Shown in pieces: positions 12,900-25,275 of a DNA stretch of 64,000 nucleotides. Positions within the stretch are counted from its first letter, which is position 1; the number at the start of each line of letters is the position of its first letter. The position numbers were made by a program, and so were the translations under genes. Below the pieces are notes generated by a model that saw only the letters and a program-made list of their open reading frames with translations, had not been told where the DNA came from and did no database searches. The DNA is from Enoplosus armatus (Eukaryota; Chordata; Actinopteri; Centrarchiformes; Enoplosidae), in assembly GCF_043641665.1 (NCBI RefSeq), contig NC_092193.1:18290817-18354816 (forward strand), given 5' to 3'.

Positions 12900-14751
12900 A
12901 TCTCTCTGTTTGTCTGCAACTCCCCCAAACCGTCAGCATAAGACTGGAGTTTTGTACAGCTGATTGGCTTCAAGAGCCATTTCCCCCCGCCTCTCTCACC
13001 CACTTCAAGTGAGTAATTTCAGAGGGGAGATGTCACTCGTACAATTGTTGATGTGACTCTCAGCATTAGTCGAAGGTCTCGTCTCAGTGACTGCACTTCC
13101 CCCCCTCTGGCAGAGAGGGGGGTGGGGGTGTGGTGGGGTATGGAAGTGCGATCAGATTGGGGAGGATGTAGCTTTCTGAGGCGAGGACTTGACTTCGCTT
13201 TGATATTGCGATGCGGTTTCAGCTGTCACAGCCCCGCCAACGGGAGAGAAATCGTACAGAGGAACACCATCAGTGTTTTTACATTTTCACTTGTGAATGT
13301 TCAGCTAATGCGGCGACGCCTGCGACAAAATGAGGTGCTTTTATTACATTTACAATCACTGTGCTGTAGGTCTTGTAAAGCCCTGGTTTTCAGTCAGAAG
13401 CCAGAAGTCTGGGGATGTTTCCAGAGCGACACATGACATGCTTGGGTTTAATAAAGAAACTCTATCTGTCATATCAGTCATGAGGGATCACAGTTTGTAT
13501 GAGGGTGAGTTGCTCTTAAGAGTCAAGAGCTGTGGCATTAGAAGTTTAGAAGTTTCCTCCTTCATATATCTCCCGTTTTGTTCCTCTCCACATAACTTTA
13601 GTCACTTTCAACAGTCACAAGATAAGTTTTTTGGCTCTTTTCAAAGTTAGATGCAGCTGACTTACAGACTTGAAAATGGGAAAGAGGTTTCTGTGAAAGA
13701 TAGAAGGAGATACAGCAGCAGAATTTACAGTAAAGGCACTCAGAAAATTGCTTCTAATCTTTCTTTCCCGGTTGAGGCAGTGTAGTGTAGTGTTGCAAAG
13801 CTGCTCAAGCTCACCTCTCCCAGGAGTCTTGACAGTGCATTCTCACAAAAAAAAACATATCCTCCTGGCGTAGTATATATTAATTGCTTCAAATGATTTG
13901 GCTTGGGTCTCCATTTTCCAAGGAGTCTCTAAGGTTATGTGTGCTTAAAGGAGACGGTCAGAGAAGGTTATTTGTTTCAGCCTCCTTAGCTGAGTACACT
14001 TACATGACAGCCTTCTCTTCTAAGGTTGTCCGTGCATGTTTGTCTAACCGGCAGGGCAAACATGGCTGCAGCTGCCACACATTTCTCTCTAGCCAGGTGA
14101 ACGTGGGCCAAGCTGGAAGCCTCACCTGCTGATTACAGCGTGGGGCAAACTCTCACAACAACTGCCCAAAATGAGGATAGAAAGAGAAAAGCAGGAGAGG
14201 AAGGAACTTATCAAATTCATCAGAGCAGCACTTTAGTCTCTCTGCTGATCTGTCATTAACAGTTTGACTCACAGGAGTCTCCATCAACAGAAATTAGTTG
14301 TAAATCTACCTGCATGCAGCTCTTCCCTATATGCCACCATTTCTCCCCTTGTGGGATTTTCACTCTCCCACCTCTCCGCTGCACCAACTTGACTCCTTCC
14401 TCCCGTGCACTTTTACCTCTCAAACAACCTCTCTCTCCGCTATATCTCACTCTCTCCACTCTCTGTCTGCTCTCACCCCCATGTCTGGCTCCTGCCGCCT
14501 GCTTTCTGTTGCTTCACCGCTGCCGCCACCAATCTCACAGTCTAATAGCCAGTGTCTGGTGCTGCTGCGGGGCGGGGAGGAGGGGCAGGCAGCAGCTGGG
14601 GAGGCACAGGAGGTACTGACTGCCTCCAGCCTCCCAGGGCCGAGGTGATTTTCAGCAGGCACCCGCTCCATCCGTGTAATCCAGTTAGCCGGCATGAAGA
14701 CTCCAAATTAACTGATTATGAGGATTAATTAAGAACACTTAGAGTGCGCTA

Positions 14752-14752
<1 letters not shown>

Positions 14753-14790
<38 letters not shown>

Positions 14791-14802
14791 TGGGGGGGGG
14801 GG
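14753..14802. repeat. (TG)n with 11-base G tract
   Basis: A TG run (14753-14783) and a short imperfect continuation, then eleven consecutive G (14792-14802). Confidence 0.95.
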
Positions 14803-16049
14803 TGGCGCAGAAGAGTAGTTGGGGCTTATCAGGTGTGATTGTGGTGTAATTCTGGGTCATTATGAACAGATAGACAACCCGGCTGAAGTCTTTTTCTGGT
14901 ATCTGTGTGTAACTCACTGACTACACAGCACTTTTGGGTTGAATGTTCTCATTGTTTTGTTTCTGCTTTTCCACTCATGATACAATTACAGATATCAGTG
15001 AATGAACACAGGTACATCTGTGCCAGCACTCATGTCGAAAGAAAAGACAACGGTTGAAATTGCCAGAAAATCTTTTGACTAAGTGAGAGAGAGAAAGAGA
15101 GTAATGACTCCACAGTTCTTATCAGAGCAGTGAAATGGAAACACAGTCGGAGTTGTGTGTTGATTTATTTCTGCTTTGCTTGAGCACTGCTGTCAGTCTG
15201 TCTCCTCCATCCACCTGCAGACCAATTTCATGAGTTTGGAACATGCTGGGGGTGACTTATCCTTCAAACGGGGGACGTCACATATGCCTGCTGGCCTGGT
15301 ATCAAACACAGGTCTACGCTATGCCCTGATCCACCTCCAAAAAAAACACCGAAACACTCAACTGTAGCCAAGAAAGTTGAAAAGATACCCTCACAACCAA
15401 GGTATGTATAGGTTATCATGTTTTTAAAGTTTGTAAGACAGAGATGAGTGTTACCTTTGTGGCTCATAATTGAATTCATTAAAAAATAATGATGTCATTC
15501 TAAAAGCAATAGCAATACAATTGGATCTCAAAAGCCATCTTGGCAGACTTCAGACTATTTGAGTGGAAGAAAAAAATGATTCAGAGTCCATTTAACCTCA
15601 AAGAGCAGCTTGCAGCTCTCTTCACAAATATTAGGCTGATGAGTCTATTTGATTACACTGATATAAAAAGCAGCTGATCCCACCAGTGTTTCATAAGGCT
15701 GAAAGGACTACCACAGGAACACAAATGCATACTGGACCTGAAGTTCCACACTGCTTTTTAGATCCAAGCCCATAATTTGAGTTTTTCATGCATGCTTGGA
15801 TAAACTGCTGTTGTTTTCCCTTTTGCCGCCTGCCTCCAAATAAGGATTATCTGGTGCTCAAACCTGAAAATGTTATTATTGAGCCGTTAAAGGATATCGT
15901 GACAGAAATACAGATTTGGAAGTTAATTTGCCGTAATATAGGACTTTGTTCTGAAACTTTGAAATCTAGCTTTGCACAGTATTCTGATGTATTTTATTCA
16001 GAAGAAATAAGAAAATGTGCTTGCTGATGAAATTTTGCAGTTGCAACAT

Positions 16050-16630
16050 TTGAAATTGTTGAAATACTGAAATAAGGTGAAGTTGTAGTGGAAGTGGCAG
16101 TCAAAATACAAATCTGGAAGAAGTTGAAATGGCAGTTAAAATGGAAGTCCCAAAAGAAGTAGTTAGAAGAAGAAGTTATTGTAGCACTGAAGTAAGTTGA
16201 AGTGCCAATTTAACTGTAATGTAAAACGCATATGTTGAAGGGAAAGTACCGAAAGAAGCTGCAGATTAATTTCAAGTTCAAGCACTGTAAGGAATTAAAG
16301 TGTCAGTTGAAATGTGAATGATAAATTGAACTGGGAGCCAGTTATGGTGGAAGTCCTGAAAAAAAATGAATGCTAATTCAAGCGTACAGTATAAACTGAA
16401 AGAAGATGTCAGTTGAAGTGTAAGCACTGAAAGCAGTTGAGACAGTTGTTTGACTCAGAAATGCTGAAGAAGGTGAAGACCAAAGACTTGAAACAGTTTG
16501 CAGTGTCAATTAAAGGGAAAGCATTAAAAGGACTTGTGATGTCAGTTGAAGTGTAAGGACTGAAAGCAACTGAACTGTCAGTTGAAGACTACAAAATGAA
16601 ATGAAAGCAGTTGAAGCTGAATGAAGTTTC
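16050..16630. repeat. Degenerate tandem repeat block rich in CAGTTGAAGTG
   Basis: Variants of a unit like GTCAGTTGAAGTGTAAGCAC followed by TGAAAGCAGTTGAA recur about a dozen times over ~580 bp, most clearly at 16405-16440 and 16540-16615. Spacing is irregular and the units are diverged, as in an old minisatellite. No open reading frame runs through it. Confidence 0.6.
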
Positions 16631-17089
16631 TAAGACTTCTTAACAGTCTTACATTATATATTTTCTTCTCTAGATTTTATCTAATAATGGTCAGCTTTAG
16701 AGGCAGTATTTTCTAATAAAAATATTTTCCTTGTGACCCAGTCTGTCCACGTGCCCAGTCCTCATAAACCACAATTTTAAGGCAGACTCTACAGGGCAGT
16801 GGAAAAAACAGTAGCAAGCAATCCAAATTGAGTCAACATGTTCTCTCTTGCTAGTTTTCTGTTATTGATTTAACTTGCCTGGCAAATGAGAACCAATATA
16901 AATGTTCACTTTAGTATTTCTCTTCATCTGTCGCTCTGCTTGAACTCATGAAATGAAAATACTTCTAAAATTAAGATAAATGCATGCCGTTCAGTGACTG
17001 CTGAATGAAGCAAGAACCATGGTTTAATTTCTGTCTGAAAAGCCTTCAAAGCATTTAATTTCTCTTTTTCAACTTCCCCCAGTCTGTAA

Positions 17090-17092
<3 letters not shown>

Positions 17093-17129
<37 letters not shown>
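17093..17129. repeat. (AT)n microsatellite
   Basis: A pure AT run of 37 bases. Confidence 0.97.
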
Positions 17130-17131
<2 letters not shown>

Positions 17132-17179
17132 CTAGAGAATATGCCAAATATGGTTTATGAACTATTCTCCTTGAAAACT

Positions 17180-17760
17180 AACAATACTAAAAAATGGATA
17201 GGATGGATGTTCTCTGCGGCACTTCTTCCCCTCCACTAGACCTTTCCATCACCACTGACAAGACTGTAACGACTCCTGCCTGAAGCCTGCAGGAGCTCTG
17301 ACTTGATTCTAGACAAGGAACTGTCATACAAAACCCACAATGCAGCCACGGGTTCCAAGTACGGGTTCACTCTCCCCAAAAAATCCATTCAATCTGATCT
17401 TTCCTCACCCAGGATTCTGCTCGGCTCTTTGCTCAAACTTTAATCACCCCTGCCTTGACCACTGCAACACCAACTACATACAGCAAGGCTGCTGAAATAT
17501 TATTTGAAACTGAAATTCATCGATGATTCAACCCAATTCTTGCATGTCCTTCAACTATTCCCTCCTTGAAGAAGACTAATAATAATGGCGCTGCGGTCTG
17601 AACTATGCAGCCCTTCCAGTGCTCTAAATTCTGCCACCGCCTGCTACATTCCCCTCCGTGAGACGACCTGGTCATCACTACTTTTGGCTTTGTTTCTGTC
17701 TCCCTCTCCAGTGTGGAATAACCTTCTGTCTCCATTCGGCAAAGCAAAATAACTTCTTTT
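17180..17760 (+). mobile_element. Heavily decayed LINE C-terminal remnant
   Basis: Scattered matches to the RT C-terminal region of L2-type LINEs can be read on the + strand. There is an LDxELSYKTHN-like stretch near 17300-17340, a LITPALTTAT-like segment in place of the usual LDYCN region near 17435-17475, and SPSPVWNNLLSPF near 17700-17740. The frame is lost between them. This rests on resemblance only and could be coincidence over part of its length. Confidence 0.35.
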
Positions 17761-20700
17761 TTTTTCTCTAAAAGACGTACAGCATGTGCCTCACTGAGAG
17801 CTCACTTCATATCCATCCACTGCTTAACTGTTAAAGTCTTGTACAGTCATTGTAAGATCCTCTTCTGAACATGAAGTGTGAACAGCTAAATGCCTACAGT
17901 AAAGTGTAACTTGTCAAATCTCTCAAGAGACAGAGCACGCAATCCAGTTTATCCGTCTCCCTCGCTTCACACGCCATTATTCATCCTCTTGCATGTGACA
18001 TGCTGTGATTAGAATAGATGGCTTTGCCCACAGACAGGAAGTTTCTGCAGTACATGTCAGTGTGACAGCACAAGACCACAGAGTGACTTGTCTTTTTCCA
18101 CAGAGAGACGACCCGGCTGACACATATTGAAAGCAGGTTCTTAATCTCAACTTCAGTGTCATCTGGAGCAAAATGCCTGTGTAGCAGGCACACACACACA
18201 TTTAGGCAGGCAGAAAGAAGTAAAACACACAATCACTGTCGTGCACATCTTTCCTATTCAGACAGGAACACTTACACAACCTTATAAATGTTAGCAGGTA
18301 ACGTTGTTTTTTGCAACTTTTTTTGTCCCCTTGATGTGATATTTAAGGATATTTGTGTGCTTTTTAGTAGTAATGTTAATCAACCATGACATAATACAGT
18401 TTTTTTTCATCACACTTCTTTACATTGCTGGCAGCAGTAAGTAGTAAGTACAGCATGGTGCTGTTTTCTTGACTGACTGTCCTCCATAGTCTGCCAACAT
18501 TCAGTCCATCTTCTTACTCAAGTTTCTCTTAGTAATGGCAGCTTTTATACACTGCAGTTTGCACGGGCCCAGCAGTTTCCTTGGCTGTGCTATGCTTTCT
18601 AATGATTCAGGATGTGTGTTTTTATCAGAAAACTGTCCCAGAATGCATCAGAAATAATACCACGAGAAAGGGCCTGATTTTAGTGTAGTGGCCTAGAATC
18701 TAAATTGCATCACAATTTAAACCATTAGGTCCAATAGGAGGCATTATTTTCATGTCAATCATGTGGGCCGACAGAGAGCACAAATAGGAAGGGATGGACA
18801 CTTTACACACTGAGTGAGCAGCTTTCATAGGAAAGAACTGTCTGCCGTGTTTGAATACCTCATCTAATGTTCAGTACACATGGCGCTGGCTCACATGGGC
18901 CCGTCACAGTGGGAAAAGCACATTGATTGATGTTTGATTCATAAAGTTATTGATGGTTGAATTCCATTTAGCTGCTTCAGTTTCAGGGTCATGCTGGTAT
19001 CCTGAGCATGCTGGCTCACTGTCATGGCTTACAGGGACACTTGAATAGAACAGAGCCATTGCCATCGTTAATGTTATTAGTAACAACAATGCTCTTTCTG
19101 GTGGGGCCTCACACACACGTGTGTACTCAGGAAAAAGACAATATATGGACAAACAGCATAGAAGCACACACAGACACACATGATGAAAGCACAAAGCCAT
19201 TTCATGTACAGACACCTTAAACTTTATGTTATTTCCAGGCTGTTGCTTTTAGTTTGGTTCAAAACTAATTTCAACATTGCAGCCTACTGGCCAGATGATC
19301 TGTCTGAATAACTGACAGCCTGCAAGGGACTCAAGAGGAGACAATGCTCCTTCTGTCGTCGCAGAAGCAAAATTAGCCATCAGATATTTAATTTAGTCAG
19401 CGAAGGCTACAAAGATATTCTCTCGTGACATACATTCCCCATCAAGCAATTCTTGACAAATTCTTTCCCACCCGTCAATCCACACTCTGTGAGCATCAGT
19501 GCCACATTGGACCACTGCCCATAATCTACAACTCTATTTCAAACTGTCAGGACGCCCAGCTAGAGAGAAAGGGGCTGCTGTTTTCAGTTCACTGCCTGCT
19601 TAGTGCAGCATCATGTTATCCATCATCAAAAACCGACTGTTATCTTTATAGCTCATTACCAAGCTTGTAGTCTTCAACATTCTGACAAAAGGCTGCAGCA
19701 GATTTGCGCCGTCACACGGACGCAGCACATAAATATTAATTATACTGCTTTGGGGATTGCTGTTTAGCATATGAAACAGCTTCTCTGTAAGGGCAGTCAA
19801 TTAGTAAGCTAGCTCCTTTCATCAGCCACCCAGCCTTTGATTGCAATCATTCAGCACTTACTCTCCATTTCCTCAATTTGTCTGTGATCTATGCCACTTC
19901 ATTTATTTAATCAGAGCCAAGATTGAAGCTATTAGCCACCTATTCTCCAAAGCTGACAAAGTGAGAAAGTCTACTGTGCAGGAACAGAGCCAAACTAGAA
20001 GTAAAAGTTTTTGGAGCGTAAATGACGGGTGGCCTCAGTTAAAAAAGAGTTCTAAAAACTTTTGACTTAACATAAGGCACTAAAAAGACAATTGATGTGG
20101 GTAACCCTGGACAGCTTACCCAATGTGTCAGGAGCTACTGTATGTGCAGGCGGCACTGAACTGTCACTCAGCTCTTGGCAGGATACAAAACAGTGTATTG
20201 ACATATTGGCTGTTGTTGGAATCTACCGTCATTTTTGTTTTTGGTTTGTTTGAGTTTATACTGGCCTCTTTAGAGCAAACCAGACAAAAATCCAATTGCC
20301 TCCTCAGGAGCTTGTTTATTGGACTTTGTGTCCTAGTGTTGTCCTGCCAAGTTAGAGATTTGATGGCAGAGGGAGTCAAAACAGATTCAGTTAGTCCCAG
20401 TGGCTGCAGTGTGATGGACTCGTCTCTGCTCTTGGCCGCAATTGACTTTTCACTAAACCCCTCCCTCCAAACAGCGATTGTCCAATCATAGCTTAGCAAC
20501 CGTAACTAGGCACGGTAGGTATGTCAAGCTTTGGATTTTTGTGCATGGGGGTTAAGAGATACTTGGTATACAAAGAGGGTTTTTTTAGTCTTTACAAAAC
20601 CAAAATCACAAGAGCAAAAGTGTAAGGATTGGGTTAAACAGCACATCCACTGTGTAGTATATCCCCACATTGTGGAAGCTGGTTCATAATGTTACTATAT

Positions 20701-20845
20701 CAAAGTTCAGGCTAACATTAGCGGCTCTGTGCTGCTCTGTCCGGCAACCACAGCCAAACTCTCTACCCGACATAGAATTACATTTGACAAAGACATTGGT
20801 GGGTCCTCATCCTAAATGCCTTTTCTCTTGTAATGAAACATATTG

Positions 20846-21719
20846 TATAGACCCCTTTTCTGTTAGTAAACATCATGACGGTTTTTGTGGGCGGAGCTTA
20901 GGTGGAGGCAGAATAATTCCCTGAACACGTGAGCTAACACTAGCTTGCAAGTTGTGTTGGCTTGTTTTTTAATCAGTCACTGAAGAAAATACGAGTTTCT
21001 CTGAATATGTACGGTCACTCACTTGGTTAAAGTTAACATTTACCAGTGGGGGAGGATTGGCCAACCAGTACAAGCTCACTCAGTGGGGATGGACGATCTG
21101 ACAGGATTACCTCCGGTGGAATGACCAGACATTTACACCAACCTGACCACCTACCAAACCAAGCGTGTATAGTAAAAAGAAACTGAGGGCGTATAAATCT
21201 TTAGATGCCTATAGCTATGTCCTGAATGGTCATGTAGACCTACAAGACTTGAAATGCAAAGATTTAACAGAGGAGTTTTGTCTCTGGACATACAACTAGC
21301 TAACAACGTCAGCTAATGTGCTAAAAGAGTTAGCGTAACAAGAGAAATCACCTATTCCTCAGAGTTCCCCAATTTCTTATTAGGTGGGCATGACAGACCT
21401 TTAGACACATAACGTTATCCGTAAAAAAATAAGGAATAAATAATACTTTAACCTTATGTGATACGAAGTGTGAGCTACAAACACAAGCATTTTTGACGAT
21501 CGCCTCGGTCCAATCCTAGCTCATATGTGATACAATTTCAATTTGGAGCCATTACTCCTTCGATTCTGGCACCCAACTACACAGCAAGATGATGTTTTCG
21601 GGACGTTATGTAGCCTACAACTCTGAGGTGATTCGTCTTTGCCTCCAGTGTCTCTCCTTTGTTTTGCCTCCAGCGAGCACTTTGACGTAACCATGACGTC
21701 TACACTAAAAGGGTCTATA
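20846..21719. mobile_element. Non-autonomous DNA transposon with TATAGACCC termini
   Basis: An 874-bp element is bounded by inverted termini: TATAGACCCCTTTT on the left and the complement of TATAGACCCTTTT on the right. Inside (about 21090-21260) a decayed + strand reading can be followed across a frameshift and stops. It gives PPVEWPDIY-like and then KKKLRAYKSLDAYSYVLNGHV, which resembles the conserved N-terminal segment of the SWIM-zinc-finger/YqaJ-type proteins common in fish and cnidarian genomes. The termini are seen directly; the protein relationship is recalled resemblance and inference. The element is too short to be autonomous and is followed immediately by a TAA microsatellite. Confidence 0.6.
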
Positions 21720-21738
21720 ATAATAATAATAATAATAA
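21718..21738. repeat. (TAA)n microsatellite
   Basis: Seven TAA units that begin at the right end of the TATAGACCC element, with an imperfect continuation. Confidence 0.9.
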
Positions 21739-22703
21739 CAATAATACCATAAGCTTAAATCTCATAACCACCATACCTCTGTCTTATCCAATAAAGCTAA
21801 GCAGTTATCTGAAATTGTCAAAAAAAAGCTGGATGCTCCTCACAAGCCATGACACATTTAGCCAGAAAGAAACTCAACTAAGACACTTCTGAGCAGAGTC
21901 TGGATAAAATGTTCTAAACATGTTTTGTATGAACGCACCCTCAATTCCCATTTGCAGAGAAGTGGAAGCCTCTTGGGGGTAAATGAGCTAAATGTAAAGA
22001 GTCTGCCAATCACGGGCATGGTTTGGAAAAGCATTTATTCGCTCTGTGTCATATTGTGGCAGTAATGCAAACACTCTGCCTGTCTGCCCGAAAGCTGAGT
22101 GCCATATTAATGTGTATATTCATGCAAATGCCGCAGTGTGAGTGGCGGCACGGGAGTCTTACAGCATGGTCAGTATAATGGGACAATGCAGGCGAAGAGC
22201 ACCTAAACATACTGTCATATTTTATAGACTCTTACAGCATGCATAAACATATATACACCATGTATGTAGCATGTGCTAATATAAAAATATCTCTATATAG
22301 ACTAGACTTGTGCAAATATGGAGGTTTCATTAGAGTGCAGAATATTTTTCTTCATGATTAGCTGTGATGAGAGTGATAATGACTGATCACTGGACCATTG
22401 GACTGTTTTTGTTTATGTTCTGTTTACGTCAGCTTGTTCTTAGCACCACCACCACTTCGCTTCACCTCCCTTACCAAAATAATAATAAAAAAAAAAAAGT
22501 GGTTCCCTGTCAGTGTGTGTCTCCATGGCGATGAAATTGAATGACAGCCGCCAACATGTGGCCATCAGGCAGAGATACAAATGCAGACTGCTCAAGTTTG
22601 TGGAGAGTGAAGGTGTTTGTCATTATGCAAGTGTGTCTGTGTGGAGGTGCGTGTGTGTTAGTCACGTCATGCACGAGGTTTCAGCATTTCCAGATCTTAG
22701 CAG

Positions 22704-23214
22704 TTAATGACATCTTGCAAAATATGCTGATTTGCTTTCTTGCCTAGAGTTAGAGAATCAGATTGCTGTCACTCTCATGTCTTTAGAGTAAATATGTAGC
22801 TGAAGCCAGGAGACAGCTAGCTTAGCTTAGCATGAAGACTAGAAATGGGGTTAAACCGTTAACCTGGCTCTGTCCAAAGGTAACAAAATCTGCCTAAAAG
22901 CACCTCTAAAGCTCTCTGATTAACACGTTATATCTGGTTTGTCAGGCAACCAGCGGAGACTCCAGAACTCCCCTGGGAAAGGGTGAATTGTAGTTTTTAC
23001 TCTTTGTTTTTGGTTGGTTAGCTTTAGAGGTGCTGGTAGGCAGATTTGGTTACCTTTGGACAGAGCCAAACTAGCTGTTTTGCCCTGTTTCTGGTCTTTG
23101 TGCTAAGCTAAGCTAACCAGCTGCTTTAACAAACAAATATGAGAATAGTATCAAGCTTTTCATCGAACTCACCGCAAGGATGCAAATAAGCGCATTTACC
23201 CAAATGTCAATCTA
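22704..23214. mobile_element. Fold-back MITE, copy with internal core
   Basis: The two halves are near reverse complements. The left arm carries GCTAGCTTAGCTTAGCAT and CTGGCTCTGTCCAAAGGTAAC; the right arm carries GTTACCTTTGGACAGAG and TGTGCTAAGCTAAGCTAACC. The outer ends (CTTTCTTGCC on the left, ATAAGCGCATTTACCCAAATG on the right) match the ends of the abundant teleost palindromic MITE family. It ends about 490 bp before the opsin TM7 exon. Confidence 0.8.
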
Positions 23215-23699
23215 TGGCTTGTTCTATGTCCATGTGTTTATGTCAGATAACAATGTGAGAGTTTGTCTGTTTGCACCACTTGTGTTGAGGTCAAGATGTT
23301 CAGTAAATCCAATGATCAGCGATAACAAAGCCCTCCATGTTATTTTCTTCTTCTACTGCCTCCGTCTCCTCACTGATTAGAGTCCTTCTGTAGATGTTGA
23401 GATGAGTTTCCCTGCCTCCTCTTCTGTTTCCTGCTCCCTCCGCCTCTCTGTACGCCTTTCAATCTCTCCCTCTACCCCATCTGAACTGCACTCTATTCTG
23501 TCACTCGAGTGTTTTATTTCCGACACTCATCTCTTCCTCTTCCAACAGCTGTCTCCCATAGGGGGAAATCTGAATGCCTTGTGGCAGCAAAAGTCAAAAA
23601 CCTATATGTCAGAACACACTGTGTCATCACAGGGGACTGCCAGCTCATTAAAGTCTTATTTCTCACCCTTCTACCCTCTCTTCCCCTCGCTGTCTCCAG

Positions 23700-23933
23700 G
23701 TCAGCGGGATCAATGCATCGATGAGCAGGAAACGTGAGCAGCGCGTGTTATTCATGGTGGTGATTATGGTGATCTGCTACCTGTTGTGCTGGCTGCCGTA
23801 CGGCATCATGGCCCTGCTGGCCACCTTCGGGCCGCCGGGCCTGGTCACGCCCGAGGCGAGCATCATCCCTTCGGTCCTGGCCAAGACGAGCACGGTCATC
23901 AACCCAGTCATCTATGTCTTCATGAATAAACAG
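23700..23933 (+). CDS. tmtops: TMT-type opsin, penultimate exon (TM6-TM7)
   Basis: This exon encodes 78 residues of a retinal-binding G-protein-coupled receptor expected in the plasma membrane of light-sensing cells. Seen directly: it opens VSGINASMSRKREQR (end of cytoplasmic loop 3), then TM6 with the CWLPYG motif, then an extracellular loop ending VTPEASIIPS. TM7 follows with the Schiff-base lysine in SVLAKTSTVINP and the NPVIY motif, ending VFMNKQ. The acceptor AG (23698-23699) follows a long pyrimidine tract, and the donor is CAG|GTGAGA. The exon is 234 nt, phase 0 at both ends, and GC-rich against AT-rich surroundings. Family knowledge: encephalopsin/TMT opsins have an intron just before helix 8, exactly where this exon stops, and the KREQRVLFMVV and LVTPEASIIPS style is TMT-like rather than visual-opsin-like. 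The TMT subtype (1, 2 or 3) cannot be fixed by eye; OPN3 proper is the main alternative. The symbol is given at family level only. Confidence 0.93.
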
Positions 23934-24903
23934 GTGAGAGTGGGACGGAGGGAGGGAGGGCTGTGGCTGAGGTCAGTGCCTTTTATCTTTCGCTGTCACG
24001 AAGCAGCAGGTGGAGGTCACCTTGCCTACTGAGTTCAGTCATCTCCATTGTTTTCAGGGTGGTTTGATATTTAGGAAATGAGTCATTGTTTTATATTCCT
24101 ATCAGATGTTCTTGTCACTGAATAATCAAAATTATGTACTTGTGTGCGAACGATGAATAAGATGGTGGTTTTTTACATTTGAATCTAGCCATTTGTTACA
24201 GATTTGAAGAAAAACACTCAAGCTGTGGATGCTGCAATTTCACACTGAAAAGATAATACATTGTTTTTGGACATGTGTGATGGATTCCTAGCTTTGTAAA
24301 CTTACCAAGTGTATCAAGAAGCATCACAGGGTCCAATAATCAGCTTTCTAATGACATCAACAATTCAATAAGAAGTCACGGCCTGTGTCCTCCTCTACTC
24401 CATCTTTTCCAAGTTTGCATGTCGGTGTATCTCAGGTCACGTTGGAGAAATCTAATATATTCTGTAATTGACTAACCCCGGCCTTTCATGTGATTCTAAC
24501 CAATTCCTGGTACTGACTGCTTGTCAGACCAGAGGGGGTATTTGCAATGTCATGAAAGCACCCATCATCTGAAATGTTGATAATTCAACCTACAGTAGGT
24601 CCCAATGAACCCCTGGCCCATGCCCACTTTATGATGAATCACTTTGGGACGTATTATCTTTAATTGGAAGCTCCTATTTTGAGATTGTTCGAGAAGTGGC
24701 CTGGGACTCTTGTGTTTATTTGCACTACTTCGTAATACTTAATTCTATGTTTCCTGTGAGGAGGTAATTAAAAACTGACACAATGAGGTCATGTCACATG
24801 CCCCTCTTAGCTCTCTTTAGTTACACAATAGCTTTCCATTTTCACTATAGCTGCTCAACGTTTTTTCGTTTGTGTGTTCCCCTAATTTGGCATGCTTGAA
24901 TAA

Positions 24904-25275
24904 TATCAATATTTGAAAGCACGTATTCGCTTTCTGGCAGAGTTCGATTGGAAGATTGATACCAACACTCATATTTGATAAACATATGGCTACAGTAAGC
25001 AGCAGGTTAGCTTAGCTTAGCAACAAGCGGAGACTCCAGGAGGTTACTGCTCCCATCCAAGAAATAGTTCTTCACATAACCCCATGTAAAACAAATGGTC
25101 ATTTTTACATTTGCTTTCGTATTGATTAAACAAATTGGATATAATGTGTTAATAAATGAGCTTCAGAGATGCCGCTAGGTGGATTTTGTTACCTCGAACA
25201 AAGACAGGGTAGCCGTTTCCCCTTTTTTGCTAAGCTAAGATAGCTGACTGTAGCCTTATATTTAATATCTAATCT
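24904..25275. mobile_element. Fold-back MITE, diverged copy
   Basis: This is the same family as the element just upstream of the opsin exon. It has a left arm with TATTCGCTTTCTGGCAGAGTTCG and TTAGCTTAGCTTAGCAACAAG, a centre with GCGGAGACTCCAGGAGG, and a right arm with GGTGGATTTTGTTACCT and TTGCTAAGCTAAGATAGC. The left arm is shortened inside. It lies about 1 kb into the opsin intron. Confidence 0.75.

Larger units (their letters stand above)
1..23699 (+). other. Non-coding DNA upstream of the TM7 exon, probably intron
   Basis: No exon with opsin TM1-TM5 character was seen here, nor any other recognisable coding exon. The stretches 215-5157, 5351-10146, 11011-16049, 17761-20845 and 21739-22703 hold microsatellites, pyrimidine-rich tracts (for example around 3020-3260) and otherwise unremarkable AT-leaning sequence. 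If the upstream opsin exons lie beyond position 1, the whole segment is intronic; that is inference. Confidence 0.55.

Noticed and set aside
13053..13650. Two overlapping open frames of 106 and 127 codons
   Set aside because: No recognisable domain, and composition does not look like an opsin or other known exon.
14314..14695. Open frames of 82-105 codons in a GC-rich patch, considered as an upstream opsin exon
   Set aside because: Translations in all frames lack opsin TM motifs and are driven by CT-rich sequence.
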